The translations under genes and the position numbers were made by a program. 35,245 nucleotides of DNA from Methanofastidiosum sp. GTDB lineage: Archaea; Methanobacteriota_B; Thermococci; Methanofastidiosales; Methanofastidiosaceae. Numbering within the stretch: position 1 is the first letter of the stretch; each line of letters starts with the position of its first letter. Shown piece after piece: positions 15,523-23,934 of the stretch. The stretch covers positions 1-35,245 of the forward strand of contig JABLXD010000020.1 in NCBI GenBank assembly GCA_013178285.1, written 5' to 3'. The notes beneath the pieces were generated by a model. It was not told where the DNA came from, searched no databases, and worked only from the letters and a program-made list of their open reading frames with translations.

Positions 15523-16879
15523 TGATGTTTGGAAGTTTTTTAAGAGACTGTTTTACAAGTTCTACTGGGTACTCGTAGTCTGTTAGTTTGCCATGAAGGT
15601 AGAGTTCGTAAGATTTAAGGTCAAAGTGTCCATGTCCGCTTGCATTGAATAGGATTACCTTTTCTTCGCCAGTTTGTTTACACTTCTTTGCTTCTTCAAT
15701 AACAGATTTAACTGCATGGGCAGTTTCTGGGGCCGGAACATGACCTTCTGTTTGTGCAAAGAGCATTGCCGCTTCAAATACTTCAGTTTGGTGGTATGCT
15801 TGAGCTTCGATAATGTTTTGATCTTTTAGTGCACTTACTATAGGTGATGCACCGTGGTACCTTAATCCTCCGGCATGGATGCCTGGGGGGATGAAGTCAT
15901 GACCCAAAGTAAACATTTTTGCAATTGGACCTAACTTTGTGGAGTCACCATAATCGAATGCATAAAGACCTTTTGTAAGAGTTGGACATGAGTGTGGTTC
16001 AACGCCAACAATTCTTAGATCTTTTTTATCTTCCTTTAATTTATCGTGTATGAACGGGAATGAAACCCCAGCAAAGTTGGAGCCTCCGCCAACACAACCG
16101 ATTACTATGTCTGGATATCTTTCTTCCATCTTTAACTGTTCTCTAGCTTCAAGACCGATTACTGTCTGGTGCATACAAACGTGATTTAAAACACTTCCAA
16201 GAGAGTATTTTGTATCCTCATGTGTTGCTGCATCTTCTACTGCTTCAGATATAGCAATTCCAAGACTTCCAGGATGTTCTGGATTATCTTTTAGGTAAGT
16301 TCTTCCTGCGTTTGTCTTATTGCTTGGACTTGGAAATACTTCTGCACCCCACAAGTGGATTAGATTTCTTCTGTAAGGTTTTTGTTCGTAACTTACTCTT
16401 ACCATGTAAACTCTGCACGTTATGTCAAATAAACTCGTTGCGTAGCTTAATGCAGATCCCCACTGGCCTGCACCAGTTTCAGTTGTTATCGTTTGCGTGC
16501 CTTCTTTCATATTATAGTATGCTTGTGCAACTGCTGTGTTTGGTTTGTGACTGCCTGCAGGTGAAACCCCTTCCCATTTGAAATAAATTTTTGCAGGGGT
16601 TTTTAGGGCCTTCTCTAATCTTAGAGCTCTGTAAAGTGGAGAAGGTCTCCATACTGCATAAATATCACGTATGTCTTGCGGAATATCAATCCATCTTTCT
16701 TGAGATACTTCCTGTTTTAGAATTTCCATTGGAAAGAGTACTGAAAGCTCTTCCAATGTAGCCTGTTTTAAGGTTCTGGGACTATATACCGGCGGCAGAG
16801 CCTTTGGCAGATCTGCCTGTATATTGTACCATTTTTTTGGCATTTGGTTTTCGTCCAAAAATATTTTGGTTCTTTCCAT
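15512..16879 (-). CDS. trpB: Tryptophan synthase beta chain, TrpB2 type
   Basis: A 455-residue PLP enzyme joining indole and serine to make tryptophan. The PLP lysine is K112 in AGSHKPN, the phosphate-binding loop is [11 protein letters not shown], and [11 protein letters not shown] surrounds the substrate site. The extended N-terminus (about 80 residues before the conserved core) and its length mark the TrpB2 group rather than the about 400-residue TrpB1 that pairs with TrpA. No trpA lies nearby, which is usual for TrpB2 and suggests indole salvage or a free-standing enzyme. GGGAGG precedes the ATG, and a TATA-like sequence lies at 16910-16924. Confidence 0.92.
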   Translation of the reverse strand: MERTKIFLDENQMPKKWYNIQADLPKALPPVYSPRTLKQATLEELSVLFPMEILKQEVSQERWIDIPQDIRDIYAVWRPSPLYRALRLEKALKTPAKIYFKWEGVSPAGSHKPNTAVAQAYYNMKEGTQTITTETGAGQWGSALSYATSLFDITCRVYMVRVSYEQKPYRRNLIHLWGAEVFPSPSNKTNAGRTYLKDNPEHPGSLGIAISEAVEDAATHEDTKYSLGSVLNHVCMHQTVIGLEAREQLKMEERYPDIVIGCVGGGSNFAGVSFPFIHDKLKEDKKDLRIVGVEPHSCPTLTKGLYAFDYGDSTKLGPIAKMFTLGHDFIPPGIHAGGLRYHGASPIVSALKDQNIIEAQAYHQTEVFEAAMLFAQTEGHVPAPETAHAVKSVIEEAKKCKQTGEEKVILFNASGHGHFDLKSYELYLHGKLTDYEYPVELVKQSLKKLPNIKED

Positions 16880-16909
16880 TTTTTATCCTCCCTTAATACT
16901 TTTTTAAAA

Positions 16910-16924
16910 ATCTATAAAATATTT
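16910..16924 (-). promoter_or_regulatory. TATA box of trpB
   Basis: Read on the minus strand this is AATATTTTATAG-like sequence about 38 bases upstream of the trpB ATG. It would start a short leader and leaves the structured RNA at 16983-17096 upstream of this promoter. Confidence 0.45.
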
Positions 16925-16982
16925 TAACTAAATAAACTAAGACCTCTAAAAATCTCTAGATGTCTAATTTATACTAAAATCC

Positions 16983-17096
16983 CTATGAGTAAGCGAAAAA
17001 CCTAAAGTTAGGCCGCTTAGTATCGCCACCACCAAAATTTAAGAAAAGAGTCTTTTGTGACTACTTTGGCTGTTTTGGATGGCTTTAAACTCATAG
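16983..17096 (-). ncRNA. Predicted three-way-junction structured RNA
   Basis: The only sizeable gene-free stretch here (16880-17142) holds nested pairings. P1: 16983-16990 with 17089-17096, 8 perfect bp. Arm A: 16990-16995 with 17014-17019, capped by CCTA/TAGG. Arm B: 17025-17028 with 17080-17083, then 17032-17037 with 17073-17078, then 17045-17052 with 17059-17067 (one bulge), closing a 6-base loop. The minus strand is preferred: a TATA box (17122-17131) predicts transcription from about 17100, right at P1, and one extra G-U pair forms only on that strand. A long trpB leader is the alternative. I recognise no known family. Confidence 0.55.
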
Positions 17097-17121
17097 TACC
17101 AAAAAATTTAATCATAGATCT

Positions 17122-17131
17122 ATTTATAAAT
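17122..17131 (-). promoter_or_regulatory. TATA box for the structured RNA
   Basis: ATTTATAAAT is a symmetrical TATA element in an A/T-rich context. On the minus strand its spacing predicts initiation about 26 bases downstream, near 17100, which is four bases outside the P1 helix. On the plus strand it would start inside the tail of an antisense gene, so the minus reading is favoured. Confidence 0.5.
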
Positions 17132-17142
17132 CTTTGTATTAA

Positions 17143-17892
17143 TCATTTCTTCGCTTTTCCTTGATTTGCTACAGATTTAATTGCTTTTTCGATCTCCTCA
17201 GCATCTCCCAAATAATAGTGTTTAATAGGTTTTAAGTTGTTATCCAATTCGTAGACAAGTGGTATCCCCGTGGGTATGTTTAAACTTACTATTTCTTCTT
17301 CAGGGACGTTATCAAGATACTTAACAAGTGCCCTAAGGCTATTTCCATGGGCCGCAATTAGAACTCTCTTTCCGCTCTTTATAGTTGGCGCTATTGTCTC
17401 GTGCCAGTAAGGTAAAAATCTTTCAACGGTATCCTTAAGGCATTCACTTTGAGGGATTTGATCTTCAGTTAGCTCTGTGTAGCGTGGATCGAACCCTGGA
17501 TATCTTTGATCCTTTTTTTCCAGAGCCGGAGGCCTTATGTCATAACTTCTTCTCCAGATTAAAACTTGTTTTTCCCCATATTTTTTGGCCATCTCTGATT
17601 TGTTAAGTCCTTGAAGTGCACCATAGTGCCTTTCATTTAGCCTCCATGAGTTGATTACCGGTATCCACATGAGATCCATTTCATCTAAGGTTAACCATAA
17701 AGTCCTTATTGCTCTCTTGAGTACAGAAGTAAAAGCTATGTCAAATACGTACCCTGATTCTAGTAATACTTTCCCTGCATTTTTTGCTTCAGTTATTCCT
17801 TTTTCAGAAAGATCTACATCTGTCCAGCCGGTAAATCTGTTTTCTTTGTTCCAAGTGCTTTCCCCATGCCTCAATAGTACAACTTTATACAT
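17143..17892 (-). CDS. gpmA: 2,3-bisphosphoglycerate-dependent phosphoglycerate mutase
   Basis: A 249-residue enzyme interconverting 3- and 2-phosphoglycerate in glycolysis and gluconeogenesis. RHGES with nucleophile H9, [24 protein letters not shown], the [12 protein letters not shown] segment and the second His in IAAHGNSLR are all present. The length is that of typical bacterial dPGM. Archaea generally use the unrelated cofactor-independent enzyme, so a bacterial origin is likely. The Lys-rich C-terminal tail is a little different from usual. It stands alone, upstream of the structured RNA. Confidence 0.95.
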   Translation of the reverse strand: MYKVVLLRHGESTWNKENRFTGWTDVDLSEKGITEAKNAGKVLLESGYVFDIAFTSVLKRAIRTLWLTLDEMDLMWIPVINSWRLNERHYGALQGLNKSEMAKKYGEKQVLIWRRSYDIRPPALEKKDQRYPGFDPRYTELTEDQIPQSECLKDTVERFLPYWHETIAPTIKSGKRVLIAAHGNSLRALVKYLDNVPEEEIVSLNIPTGIPLVYELDNNLKPIKHYYLGDAEEIEKAIKSVANQGKAKK

Positions 17893-17946
17893 TTAAATCC
17901 CTTAATCTTCTTACTCTTTCAATTTTTAGATACCTTCTTTTTAAGT

Positions 17947-18570
17947 TTATTTACATTTGGCCTTAACACACACGTAATGCCCTTTGTCAATAATTGTCTT
18001 TTCAATCTTAAATCCATTCTTTTCTAAAATTCCATAAACCCCATTTTCTTCCAGAAATGATTTGTAATTCCGGTAGTGCTCTCTTCCGGCAAGAAATTCA
18101 ATTATTGAATTACTAGCTCCTTGAATGGAGAAAGATTGCCTAACTAGATAATCATATACAATTATTTTATCTGAGACTTTCTTAATTTCTTCCAAGATCT
18201 TATGCCTAGTTTCAGATTTCATTTCATGAAGAGACAAAGAAAAAATAGCATAATCAAATCTTTCATTTGTTAATACTGAAACTTTTTCTGCATTTCCGTA
18301 AATAAATTTTACATTTGGAATATTTTTCCCTTCTTTTGCGGAATTTGCATATTCTACCATTCTTTTAGAAAGCTCTATTCCTAAGATATTGCTACCTTTT
18401 TCTGAAAGGTGAAATGCTAAGGAGCCTGTCCCACATCCAATATCTATGATTTTAGAATTCTTTTCAATTAGGCTTGAAATTATTTTTCTTGTATCTCCAG
18501 TATTAGGATCAATCAAATAGTTGTATAGTTTTCCATCATACCAGTGTCTTTTGTCTTCTTTCTCCAACAT
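17947..18570 (-). CDS. Class I SAM-dependent methyltransferase
   Basis: A 207-residue methyltransferase. Motif I is IIDIGCGTGSLAFHLSEKG around residue 45, followed by ILGIELSKRMVEYA (motif II acidic end) and FDYAIFSLSLHEM (motif IV region). The C-terminal half has a helix IQGASNSIIEFLAGREHYRNY. The substrate is unknown; HEMKSE-type loops occur in quinone, arsenite or small-molecule methyltransferases, but nothing here decides. It is monocistronic, divergent from the membrane-protein gene at 18632. Confidence 0.8.
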   Translation of the reverse strand: MLEKEDKRHWYDGKLYNYLIDPNTGDTRKIISSLIEKNSKIIDIGCGTGSLAFHLSEKGSNILGIELSKRMVEYANSAKEGKNIPNVKFIYGNAEKVSVLTNERFDYAIFSLSLHEMKSETRHKILEEIKKVSDKIIVYDYLVRQSFSIQGASNSIIEFLAGREHYRNYKSFLEENGVYGILEKNGFKIEKTIIDKGHYVCVKAKCK

Positions 18571-18631
18571 ATATCCTCATACAGTATATTAAACTAAAAC
18601 TTAAATAGTTATACTCAATAACTTATGCATA

Positions 18632-19210
18632 ATGAGAACGAGTGCCATGAAAAATGAATCAAACATTGAGGAAAGTGAAGACCCAAAAATTATCTTACGT
18701 GAGAAAAATGTTAGTCTAATACTTGATTCATATGATGATATATTCTCAGATTTTGACCCAAGACCTTACTCTTCAAGGGGACTATCTAACGATTTCTTGA
18801 TTGAGTGCAGGAGGGCTGTTAGGGGCATAAAAACCGAATCACCAGTGCTCGAATTGAGATTACTTGTACCAAAAAACAAAAGAAAGGCTGCCAAAGAAAC
18901 TATGATCAAAAAAAGATTGAAAGATTACTTTCAGAATCAGGTAAAAGAAAAACAAATGGAGTTGAAACAGACAAGGAGGGATGGAGGAAAATGGATCCTT
19001 ATTGGATTTTCATTGGCCTTAATTTCGACTTTATTAATTACCCAAGAAGAATTTTTATTTAAATTGCCCTTGATTATCACAGAGCCAGGTGGTTGGTTTA
19101 GCTTTTGGACTGGCCTTGATAAAATATTTATTGAGCCAAAGGGCAAAAAGCCTGAATTTGAGTTTAATAATAATATGGCGAATATGAATGTCCGCTTTTA
19201 TAGTTATTAA
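18632..19210 (+). CDS. Unrecognised membrane-anchored protein
   Basis: A 192-residue protein I do not recognise. Residues 1-115 are soluble and charged, with a basic helical stretch (about 81-118). A hydrophobic helix spans about 119-137 and a second weaker one about 141-165, ending in GGWFSFWTGLDKIFI. The last 25 residues are polar (Asn-rich). The soluble part is probably cytoplasmic, with two membrane segments forming a hairpin. A TATA-like AACTTAAATAG lies upstream of the ATG, compatible with a nearly leaderless mRNA. ATG at 18647 is an alternative start. Confidence 0.65.
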   Translation: MRTSAMKNESNIEESEDPKIILREKNVSLILDSYDDIFSDFDPRPYSSRGLSNDFLIECRRAVRGIKTESPVLELRLLVPKNKRKAAKETMIKKRLKDYFQNQVKEKQMELKQTRRDGGKWILIGFSLALISTLLITQEEFLFKLPLIITEPGGWFSFWTGLDKIFIEPKGKKPEFEFNNNMANMNVRFYSY

Positions 19211-19211
19211 A

Positions 19212-20024
19212 CTATAAAAAATATTTTTTATCTTCTAAGAATTTACGGCTTTTAATGATATCTTCAGTTTTTGTCATTTCTAGTATTATCCTGCCGGCGT
19301 AATTAATATCTTTAAGAGCTCTGAATATTTTTGGGAAGTTAATGTTTCCCTCCCCAAGTGGCAAGTGATTATCAAATTCACCAAAATTATCATGAAGATG
19401 GATGTGAATGAGATACTTTCTTAGATCATGGATATATTCTCCTATATCTACGTTATTAGTTTCTAGGTGGCCTACATCCATCGTATGTTTAATCTCTGAT
19501 AACTCTTTATTTTCAAGAACTTCCAATACTTCTTTAGAAACTTTCATCGTTGTAATAAAAGTGTCAGGCATATTCTCTAGTGCAATAGTGACGCCATAAT
19601 CTTTATTATAATCTGATATTTCTTTTAATGAATCAAATAGTATTCCTTTTGTATTCTCTTTTGCTTTGCTTGTGGCTGCAGAATGTCTTCCAGGATGGAA
19701 AGTCATCACCTTTCCGCCTATTTCATTTACGGCAAATATACAGTATTTAACTTGCCTTATTGACTCTTTTCTAATACTTTTGTTTAGGCTTGATATGTTT
19801 ATATCAGAAAAAGGGGAATGAACTGTGTAATCAAAACTATAAGAAGATAACAATTCTTTGATCTTGGGCAGTGTTTCTTCATCAATTGCATGATTGTTTT
19901 CAGCAACTATCTCCATAAGATCAAAATTATTGCTTTCCCCCCATGAAAGGGCTTTTTCTAGATTATCTTCATAGAATGCCAGAGAGGAAAAACCTAATCT
20001 TTTATTCATCGAATTTGAGAACAA
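19212..20024 (-). CDS. Sugar-phosphate isomerase/epimerase or endonuclease-IV-like TIM-barrel protein
   Basis: A 270-residue protein of the AP-endonuclease-2/xylose-isomerase-like TIM-barrel family. Metal-site motifs appear in order: DLMEIVAEN, TVHSPFSDINI, MTFHPGRHS, ALENMPDT, MDVGHLETN and HIHLHDNFGEFDNHLPLGEG. These supply the His/Glu/Asp ligands of a di- or trinuclear metal centre. Sugar isomerases, epimerases and endonuclease IV share this layout; its length and the GEGNINF motif suit a sugar-phosphate isomerase-like enzyme best. It converges on the unknown membrane-protein gene, with two bases between the stops. Confidence 0.8.
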   Translation of the reverse strand: MFSNSMNKRLGFSSLAFYEDNLEKALSWGESNNFDLMEIVAENNHAIDEETLPKIKELLSSYSFDYTVHSPFSDINISSLNKSIRKESIRQVKYCIFAVNEIGGKVMTFHPGRHSAATSKAKENTKGILFDSLKEISDYNKDYGVTIALENMPDTFITTMKVSKEVLEVLENKELSEIKHTMDVGHLETNNVDIGEYIHDLRKYLIHIHLHDNFGEFDNHLPLGEGNINFPKIFRALKDINYAGRIILEMTKTEDIIKSRKFLEDKKYFL

Positions 20025-20113
20025 CTAACTCTTTTAATAGTTTTCTATTAATTGTTGCTTGATTTTTTTTATTAAATTATTAACTACTTTTTATTAATAT
20101 TTATTATAGAAAA

Positions 20114-20144
20114 GTTTAAATATTATTACATCGATATTATTACA
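20114..20144 (+). promoter_or_regulatory. Metal-transporter promoter with 11-bp direct repeat
   Basis: A TATA-like AGTTTAAAT (20114-20122) is followed by two copies of ATATTATTACA (20120-20130 and 20134-20144) with a 14-base period. They cover the expected transcription start of the operon, where a metal-dependent repressor would block initiation. The period is more than one helix turn. Confidence 0.45.
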
Positions 20145-20154
20145 GAGGCCTATC

Positions 20155-21042
20155 ATGAATAAATATTTTCTTTCTATTTTATTGGTGCTAACAATTTCTT
20201 TTTCATTAGGGTGTGCGAATGAAAAAACAGATTCTGACGGAAGATTGATTGTATATGCGACAATATCTCCCCAAAAAGAAATGATTGAGGCAATTGGAGG
20301 AGAAAAGGTTAATGTGAATATACTTGTCCCTCAGGGCAGCGATCCACATACTGCAGATTTAAAACCAAATCAACTGACTGAATTATCCAAAGCAAAGATT
20401 TACGTAATGGTTGGTTCAGGCATTGAATTTGAGATAAAATCGATGGGTAAGATAAGGGATCTTAATAAGAATATGTATGTTTTAGATAGCTCTAAGGGAA
20501 TAGAATTAATTGGGATGACAGAACACAATCATGAAGATGAAATTCATAATGAAGCAGAAGGTGGGAAAGACCCCCATATCTGGACTTCTTTAAGAAATGG
20601 GAAGATAATGATTCAAAACATATACGAGGGGCTCGTGGCCGTTGACCCAGCTAATAAAGAATACTACTTGAAGAATAGGGATGATTATTTGGTTAGGTTA
20701 GATGAAGCAGATACATACATAAAAAATGAGCTGGAAGGTCTAGAGAATAGGTCTTTCATGATATTCCACCCCTCATGGGGGTATTTTGCAAAGGATTATA
20801 ACTTGACTCAAATTCCAATTGAGATTGAAGGAAAAGAGCCTACTTTACAATCACTTGCTAAAATAATAGAAGAGGCAAAAGAAGAGAATATTAAGACGAT
20901 ATTTGTATCTCCCGGGTTTAGTAGTAAAGCAGCCGATATAATCACGAAGGAGATTGGTGGAAAAACTGAAGTGATTGATCCTCTTGCAGAAAACTACATA
21001 GATAATCTTAAAATTACCGCAAACAAAATAAAAAATCAGTAA
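20155..21042 (+). CDS. Metal ABC transporter substrate-binding lipoprotein (TroA/ZnuA family)
   Basis: A 295-residue cluster-A-I binding protein. A signal peptide ends in FSLGC, lipidation at C20. Metal ligands are in family positions: H65 (GSDPHTADLKP), H141 (KDPHIW), H205 (FHPSWGYF) and D275 (EVIDPLAENY). A short His/acid loop (EHNHEDEIHNEAEGG, 123-136) precedes the second ligand, as in zinc-binding members. It captures Zn, Mn or possibly Ni outside the membrane for the ATPase and permease that follow. GAGG precedes the ATG by a few bases. First gene of an operon ending with NikR and RNase HII. Confidence 0.88.
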   Translation: MNKYFLSILLVLTISFSLGCANEKTDSDGRLIVYATISPQKEMIEAIGGEKVNVNILVPQGSDPHTADLKPNQLTELSKAKIYVMVGSGIEFEIKSMGKIRDLNKNMYVLDSSKGIELIGMTEHNHEDEIHNEAEGGKDPHIWTSLRNGKIMIQNIYEGLVAVDPANKEYYLKNRDDYLVRLDEADTYIKNELEGLENRSFMIFHPSWGYFAKDYNLTQIPIEIEGKEPTLQSLAKIIEEAKEENIKTIFVSPGFSSKAADIITKEIGGKTEVIDPLAENYIDNLKITANKIKNQ

Positions 21043-21046
21043 TATT

Positions 21047-21805
21047 ATGAAAAAAGAAATAATCAAGTTGGAACATATATCATTTGACTATGGAGATCAT
21101 AGAGTTTTAGAGGACATTAACCTTACAGTTTTTGATGATGATTTTCTTGGAATAATAGGGCCTAATGGCGGAGGTAAATCTACACTTCTGAAGATAATTC
21201 TTGGCCTTCTTATTCCTACTGAAGGTAATATTTCCCTTTTCAACAAAAGTCCAAGAGAAGGTAGAAAATATGTCGGGTATGTTCCACAATATACCTTAGT
21301 TGATAGGAACTTCCCAATTAATGTTGAGCAAGTTGTTCTTAGTGGTAGGATAGGTCATACAGATTTTTTAAGAAGATACTCAGATAATGATAGAAAAATT
21401 GCTGAAAAATCTATGGGTATAATGGGAATTAAAGAACTAAGGGATGCCCAAATTGGAAAATTATCAGGTGGACAGCTTCAAAGGGCTTTAATTGCAAGGG
21501 CACTTGCAACAGAACCCAAATTACTTCTTCTGGATGAACCCACTTCAAACATAGATGTTCAGGCAGAAACTGATTTTTATGATTTCTTACATGAGCTTTC
21601 TGAAAAGATGGCAATTATACTAGTAACACATGATACTGGAGCTATTTCGTCCCATGTTAAAACAATTGGTTGTATAAATAAGACCCTTCACTATCACGGT
21701 GAAAAGAACATACCTCCAAAAGTATTTGAAAAATTATATGGATGCCCGATAGAGTTGATAGGTCATGGTATACCGCATAGAGTTTTGAAGGAGCATGAAG
21801 ACTGA
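21047..21805 (+). CDS. Metal ABC transporter ATPase (ZnuC-like)
   Basis: A 252-residue ABC ATPase. Walker A is GPNGGGKST (38-46), the signature LSGGQLQRALIARAL, Walker B LLLLDEPTS, and the H-loop VTHD. The C-terminal tail (GCPIELIGHGIPHRVL) contains His residues as in ZnuC/MntB-type proteins. It powers uptake through the permease encoded next. The start is four bases after the upstream stop, and its stop overlaps the permease ATG (TGATG). Confidence 0.93.
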   Translation: MKKEIIKLEHISFDYGDHRVLEDINLTVFDDDFLGIIGPNGGGKSTLLKIILGLLIPTEGNISLFNKSPREGRKYVGYVPQYTLVDRNFPINVEQVVLSGRIGHTDFLRRYSDNDRKIAEKSMGIMGIKELRDAQIGKLSGGQLQRALIARALATEPKLLLLDEPTSNIDVQAETDFYDFLHELSEKMAIILVTHDTGAISSHVKTIGCINKTLHYHGEKNIPPKVFEKLYGCPIELIGHGIPHRVLKEHED

Positions 21806-22608
21806 TGGTATTTCAATATGTATTTTTCCAGAACGCTTTAATGGCTGGCATACTGGCCGCTATTGCATGTGGTGTAATTGGCTCCTATGTTATTGTGAAA
21901 AGATTAGTCTTCATATCTGGAGGAATATCCCATGCAGCATTTGGTGGGATAGGTCTTGGATTATTTTTAGGATACAATCCTCTTTTAACGGCCATTTTAT
22001 TTAGTATTTTCTCTAGTTCTATACTTGGAATTATTTCAAGAAAAGCATATCAACGTGAGGATACTTTAATTGGAGCAATGTGGGCAATTGGGATGGCATT
22101 TGGTTTATTTATGATATACCAAATACCAGGATATGTGCCGGATCTTGCCAGTTACTTATTTGGGAATATCCTTACCGTTTCGAGAATAGATATCGTAATC
22201 ATGATTGCCCTAAATATAATTATTGTACTTATTGTATTTATCAGATATAATGAATTCCTTGCTTTTTCATTTGATGAGGAGTTTTCAGAAGTAACAAATG
22301 TTCCAGTAATGAGAACTTACATTGTTTTGCTGTCCCTTGTAGCCTTGACGGTTGTAGTTTTAGTGAGTGTTGTAGGGATAATCCTAGCAATGGCACTCCT
22401 TACCCTTCCTGCTGCAACTGCAAGCCTTTTTACGAACAGTCTCAAAAAGATGATATTTCTCTCAACTTTAATAGGTGTGTGCTACATGCTTATTGGGATA
22501 GCTATGTCTTTCTTTTTGAATCAACCATCTGGAGCAACAATAGTTATTATTTCAGGAATATCTTATCTGGGAATTTTGGGAATAAAATCTTTAATTATAA
22601 AATCATAA
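21805..22608 (+). CDS. Metal ABC transporter permease (ZnuB/ABC-3 family)
   Basis: A 267-residue integral membrane protein with about eight hydrophobic segments. Family landmarks are FQNALMAGILAAIACGVIGSYVIVKRLVFISGGISHAAFGGIGLG near the N-terminus and the VVGIILAMALLTLPAATASL stretch near residue 200. It forms the channel of the metal importer. The start overlaps the ATPase stop by one base, giving tight coupling. Downstream NikR begins 17 bases later. Confidence 0.93.
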   Translation: MVFQYVFFQNALMAGILAAIACGVIGSYVIVKRLVFISGGISHAAFGGIGLGLFLGYNPLLTAILFSIFSSSILGIISRKAYQREDTLIGAMWAIGMAFGLFMIYQIPGYVPDLASYLFGNILTVSRIDIVIMIALNIIIVLIVFIRYNEFLAFSFDEEFSEVTNVPVMRTYIVLLSLVALTVVVLVSVVGIILAMALLTLPAATASLFTNSLKKMIFLSTLIGVCYMLIGIAMSFFLNQPSGATIVIISGISYLGILGIKSLIIKS

Positions 22609-22625
22609 AATTAAGAAGGGATATA

Positions 22626-23018
22626 ATGTCCGTTATTAGCATATCAATAAATGATGAACTGCTCGATAAACTCGATAAATTACTTCCAGTAAAAGGATTC
22701 TCAACTAGATCTGAACTCTTTAGAGAGGCTTTGAGAGACTATGTCACCACTGAAGTATGGGAAGAGGGAAAAGGACCATTAGTTGTCACAGGGATGGTTA
22801 TCTCGAGTAAGAAGTCTGAAAGTCCATTGAATACGATACACCATAAGTATGAACACGTAGTTGAAACAACTTTACACACCCATCTCGATGAAAAGAATTG
22901 CCTTGAAATATTCATTCTAAAAGGGGAAACAAAAGAAGTAAAAGAGTTTTTAACAGAATTAAAAGGCCTAAGCGGTGTCAAAGCTGTGAGACATGCTTTG
23001 CTATCTGCGGAGGTTTAA
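22626..23018 (+). CDS. nikR: NikR-type nickel-responsive regulator
   Basis: A 130-residue regulator. The N-terminal ribbon-helix-helix (SISINDELLDKLDKLLPVKG through RSELFREALRDYV) binds DNA; the C-terminal ACT-like domain binds metal. The square-planar Ni ligands of E. coli NikR (H76, H87, H89, C95) correspond in spacing to H73, H84, H86 and C92 here, all present. The C-terminus matches NikR in length. The ATG at 22626 follows GGGAT. Its position in a TroA-type ABC operon suggests that it controls that transporter by nickel, and the direct repeat at 20120-20144 is a candidate site. Confidence 0.88.
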   Translation: MSVISISINDELLDKLDKLLPVKGFSTRSELFREALRDYVTTEVWEEGKGPLVVTGMVISSKKSESPLNTIHHKYEHVVETTLHTHLDEKNCLEIFILKGETKEVKEFLTELKGLSGVKAVRHALLSAEV

Positions 23019-23022
23019 TACA

Positions 23023-23685
23023 ATGCATGTGTGTGGAGTGGACGAAGCAGGTAGAGGGCCAGTTATAGGGCCACTAGTAGTGGCTTCTTTCTCGATACCC
23101 GAAGATAAAATTAATCTAATTGAGTCTCTTGAAGTCAAGGATTCAAAGAAGCTCACTGCAAAAAGAAGAGAAGATTTGTTCTTAGAAATATTGGGCCTTC
23201 CAGGAAAGCATTTCTTTAGGATCCTATCGCCTAATTTTCTAAATACTGAAATGAAGAAATATAGTCTAAATGATATTGAGCTAGTTGCTTTCAAGGAAGC
23301 CATACTTGGCCTCAATATACCAATAAAAAAAGTGATATGTGATTCATGTGACGTTGATGCAGATAGATTTTCTCGAAATCTTAAAGAGTCATTAGGAAAT
23401 GAATTCGTGTCGTGCGAAGTAATAGCCTCTCATAAAGCCGAAGATAAATATCCAATGGTTGCAGCCGCTTCAATACTAGCAAAAGTAAAGAGGGACGAAC
23501 TAATTAAAAAAATAGAAGAAGATTCAGGCTTTTCATTTGGAAGTGGCTATCCAAGTGACCCAAAAACCATAAGATTCCTTGAAGATTACTATAAAATAAA
23601 TAATAGTTTTCCTGATTTTGTGAGGACAGAATGGAAAACTTTATCCAATATTAAAAGTTCTGTTAATCAGAGAAAACTTTGTTGA
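23023..23685 (+). CDS. rnhB: Ribonuclease HII
   Basis: A 220-residue enzyme removing RNA from RNA/DNA hybrids. The catalytic residues of the family are D7 and E8 (GVDEAGRGPVIG), D107 (VICDSCDVD) and D141 (HKAEDKYP). It has the GSGYPSDPKT motif near residue 173 and the single-domain length of archaeal RNase HII. GGAGGT (23009-23014) inside the nikR tail serves as its ribosome-binding site, so it is the last gene of the metal-transport operon. Confidence 0.96.
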   Translation: MHVCGVDEAGRGPVIGPLVVASFSIPEDKINLIESLEVKDSKKLTAKRREDLFLEILGLPGKHFFRILSPNFLNTEMKKYSLNDIELVAFKEAILGLNIPIKKVICDSCDVDADRFSRNLKESLGNEFVSCEVIASHKAEDKYPMVAAASILAKVKRDELIKKIEEDSGFSFGSGYPSDPKTIRFLEDYYKINNSFPDFVRTEWKTLSNIKSSVNQRKLC

Positions 23686-23688
23686 ATA

Positions 23689-23874
23689 TCATTTGTCTTT
23701 TACGCCTATTTCTAATACAGTTGCCACTATTATTGCCATTATTGCCCCTAGTATAAAATTGTTAAATACTAGGCCAAAGACAGCACCCAAACCAACACCA
23801 ATAAGCATATTTGTTCCTTCGGATCTGAATTTTTTCTGACTCTTCTTCTGTTCCTTAATTTTTTCTTTTTTCAT
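23689..23874 (-). CDS. Small glycine-zipper-like membrane protein (61 aa)
   Basis: A 61-residue protein: a Lys/Gln-rich start (KKEKIKEQKKSQKKF) and one hydrophobic hairpin or long helix (MLIGVGLGAVFGLVFNNF and ILGAIMAIIVATVLEIG) with GxxxG spacing. AGAGGAAT precedes the ATG at 23874, so a Met 6 codons further upstream is less likely. No family recognised. It lies between the convergent rnhB gene and the racemase. Confidence 0.6.
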   Translation of the reverse strand: MKKEKIKEQKKSQKKFRSEGTNMLIGVGLGAVFGLVFNNFILGAIMAIIVATVLEIGVKDK

Positions 23875-23934
23875 GCTGATTCCTCTATTCACAAGATTTT
23901 TTTGACCCCTTAATATATTTTACTCTTATTAGCC

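Noticed and set aside
22479-22625. N-terminal extension of NikR overlapping the permease
   Set aside because: It is the permease gene in another frame; NikR starts at ATG 22626 with a ribosome-binding site and normal length.
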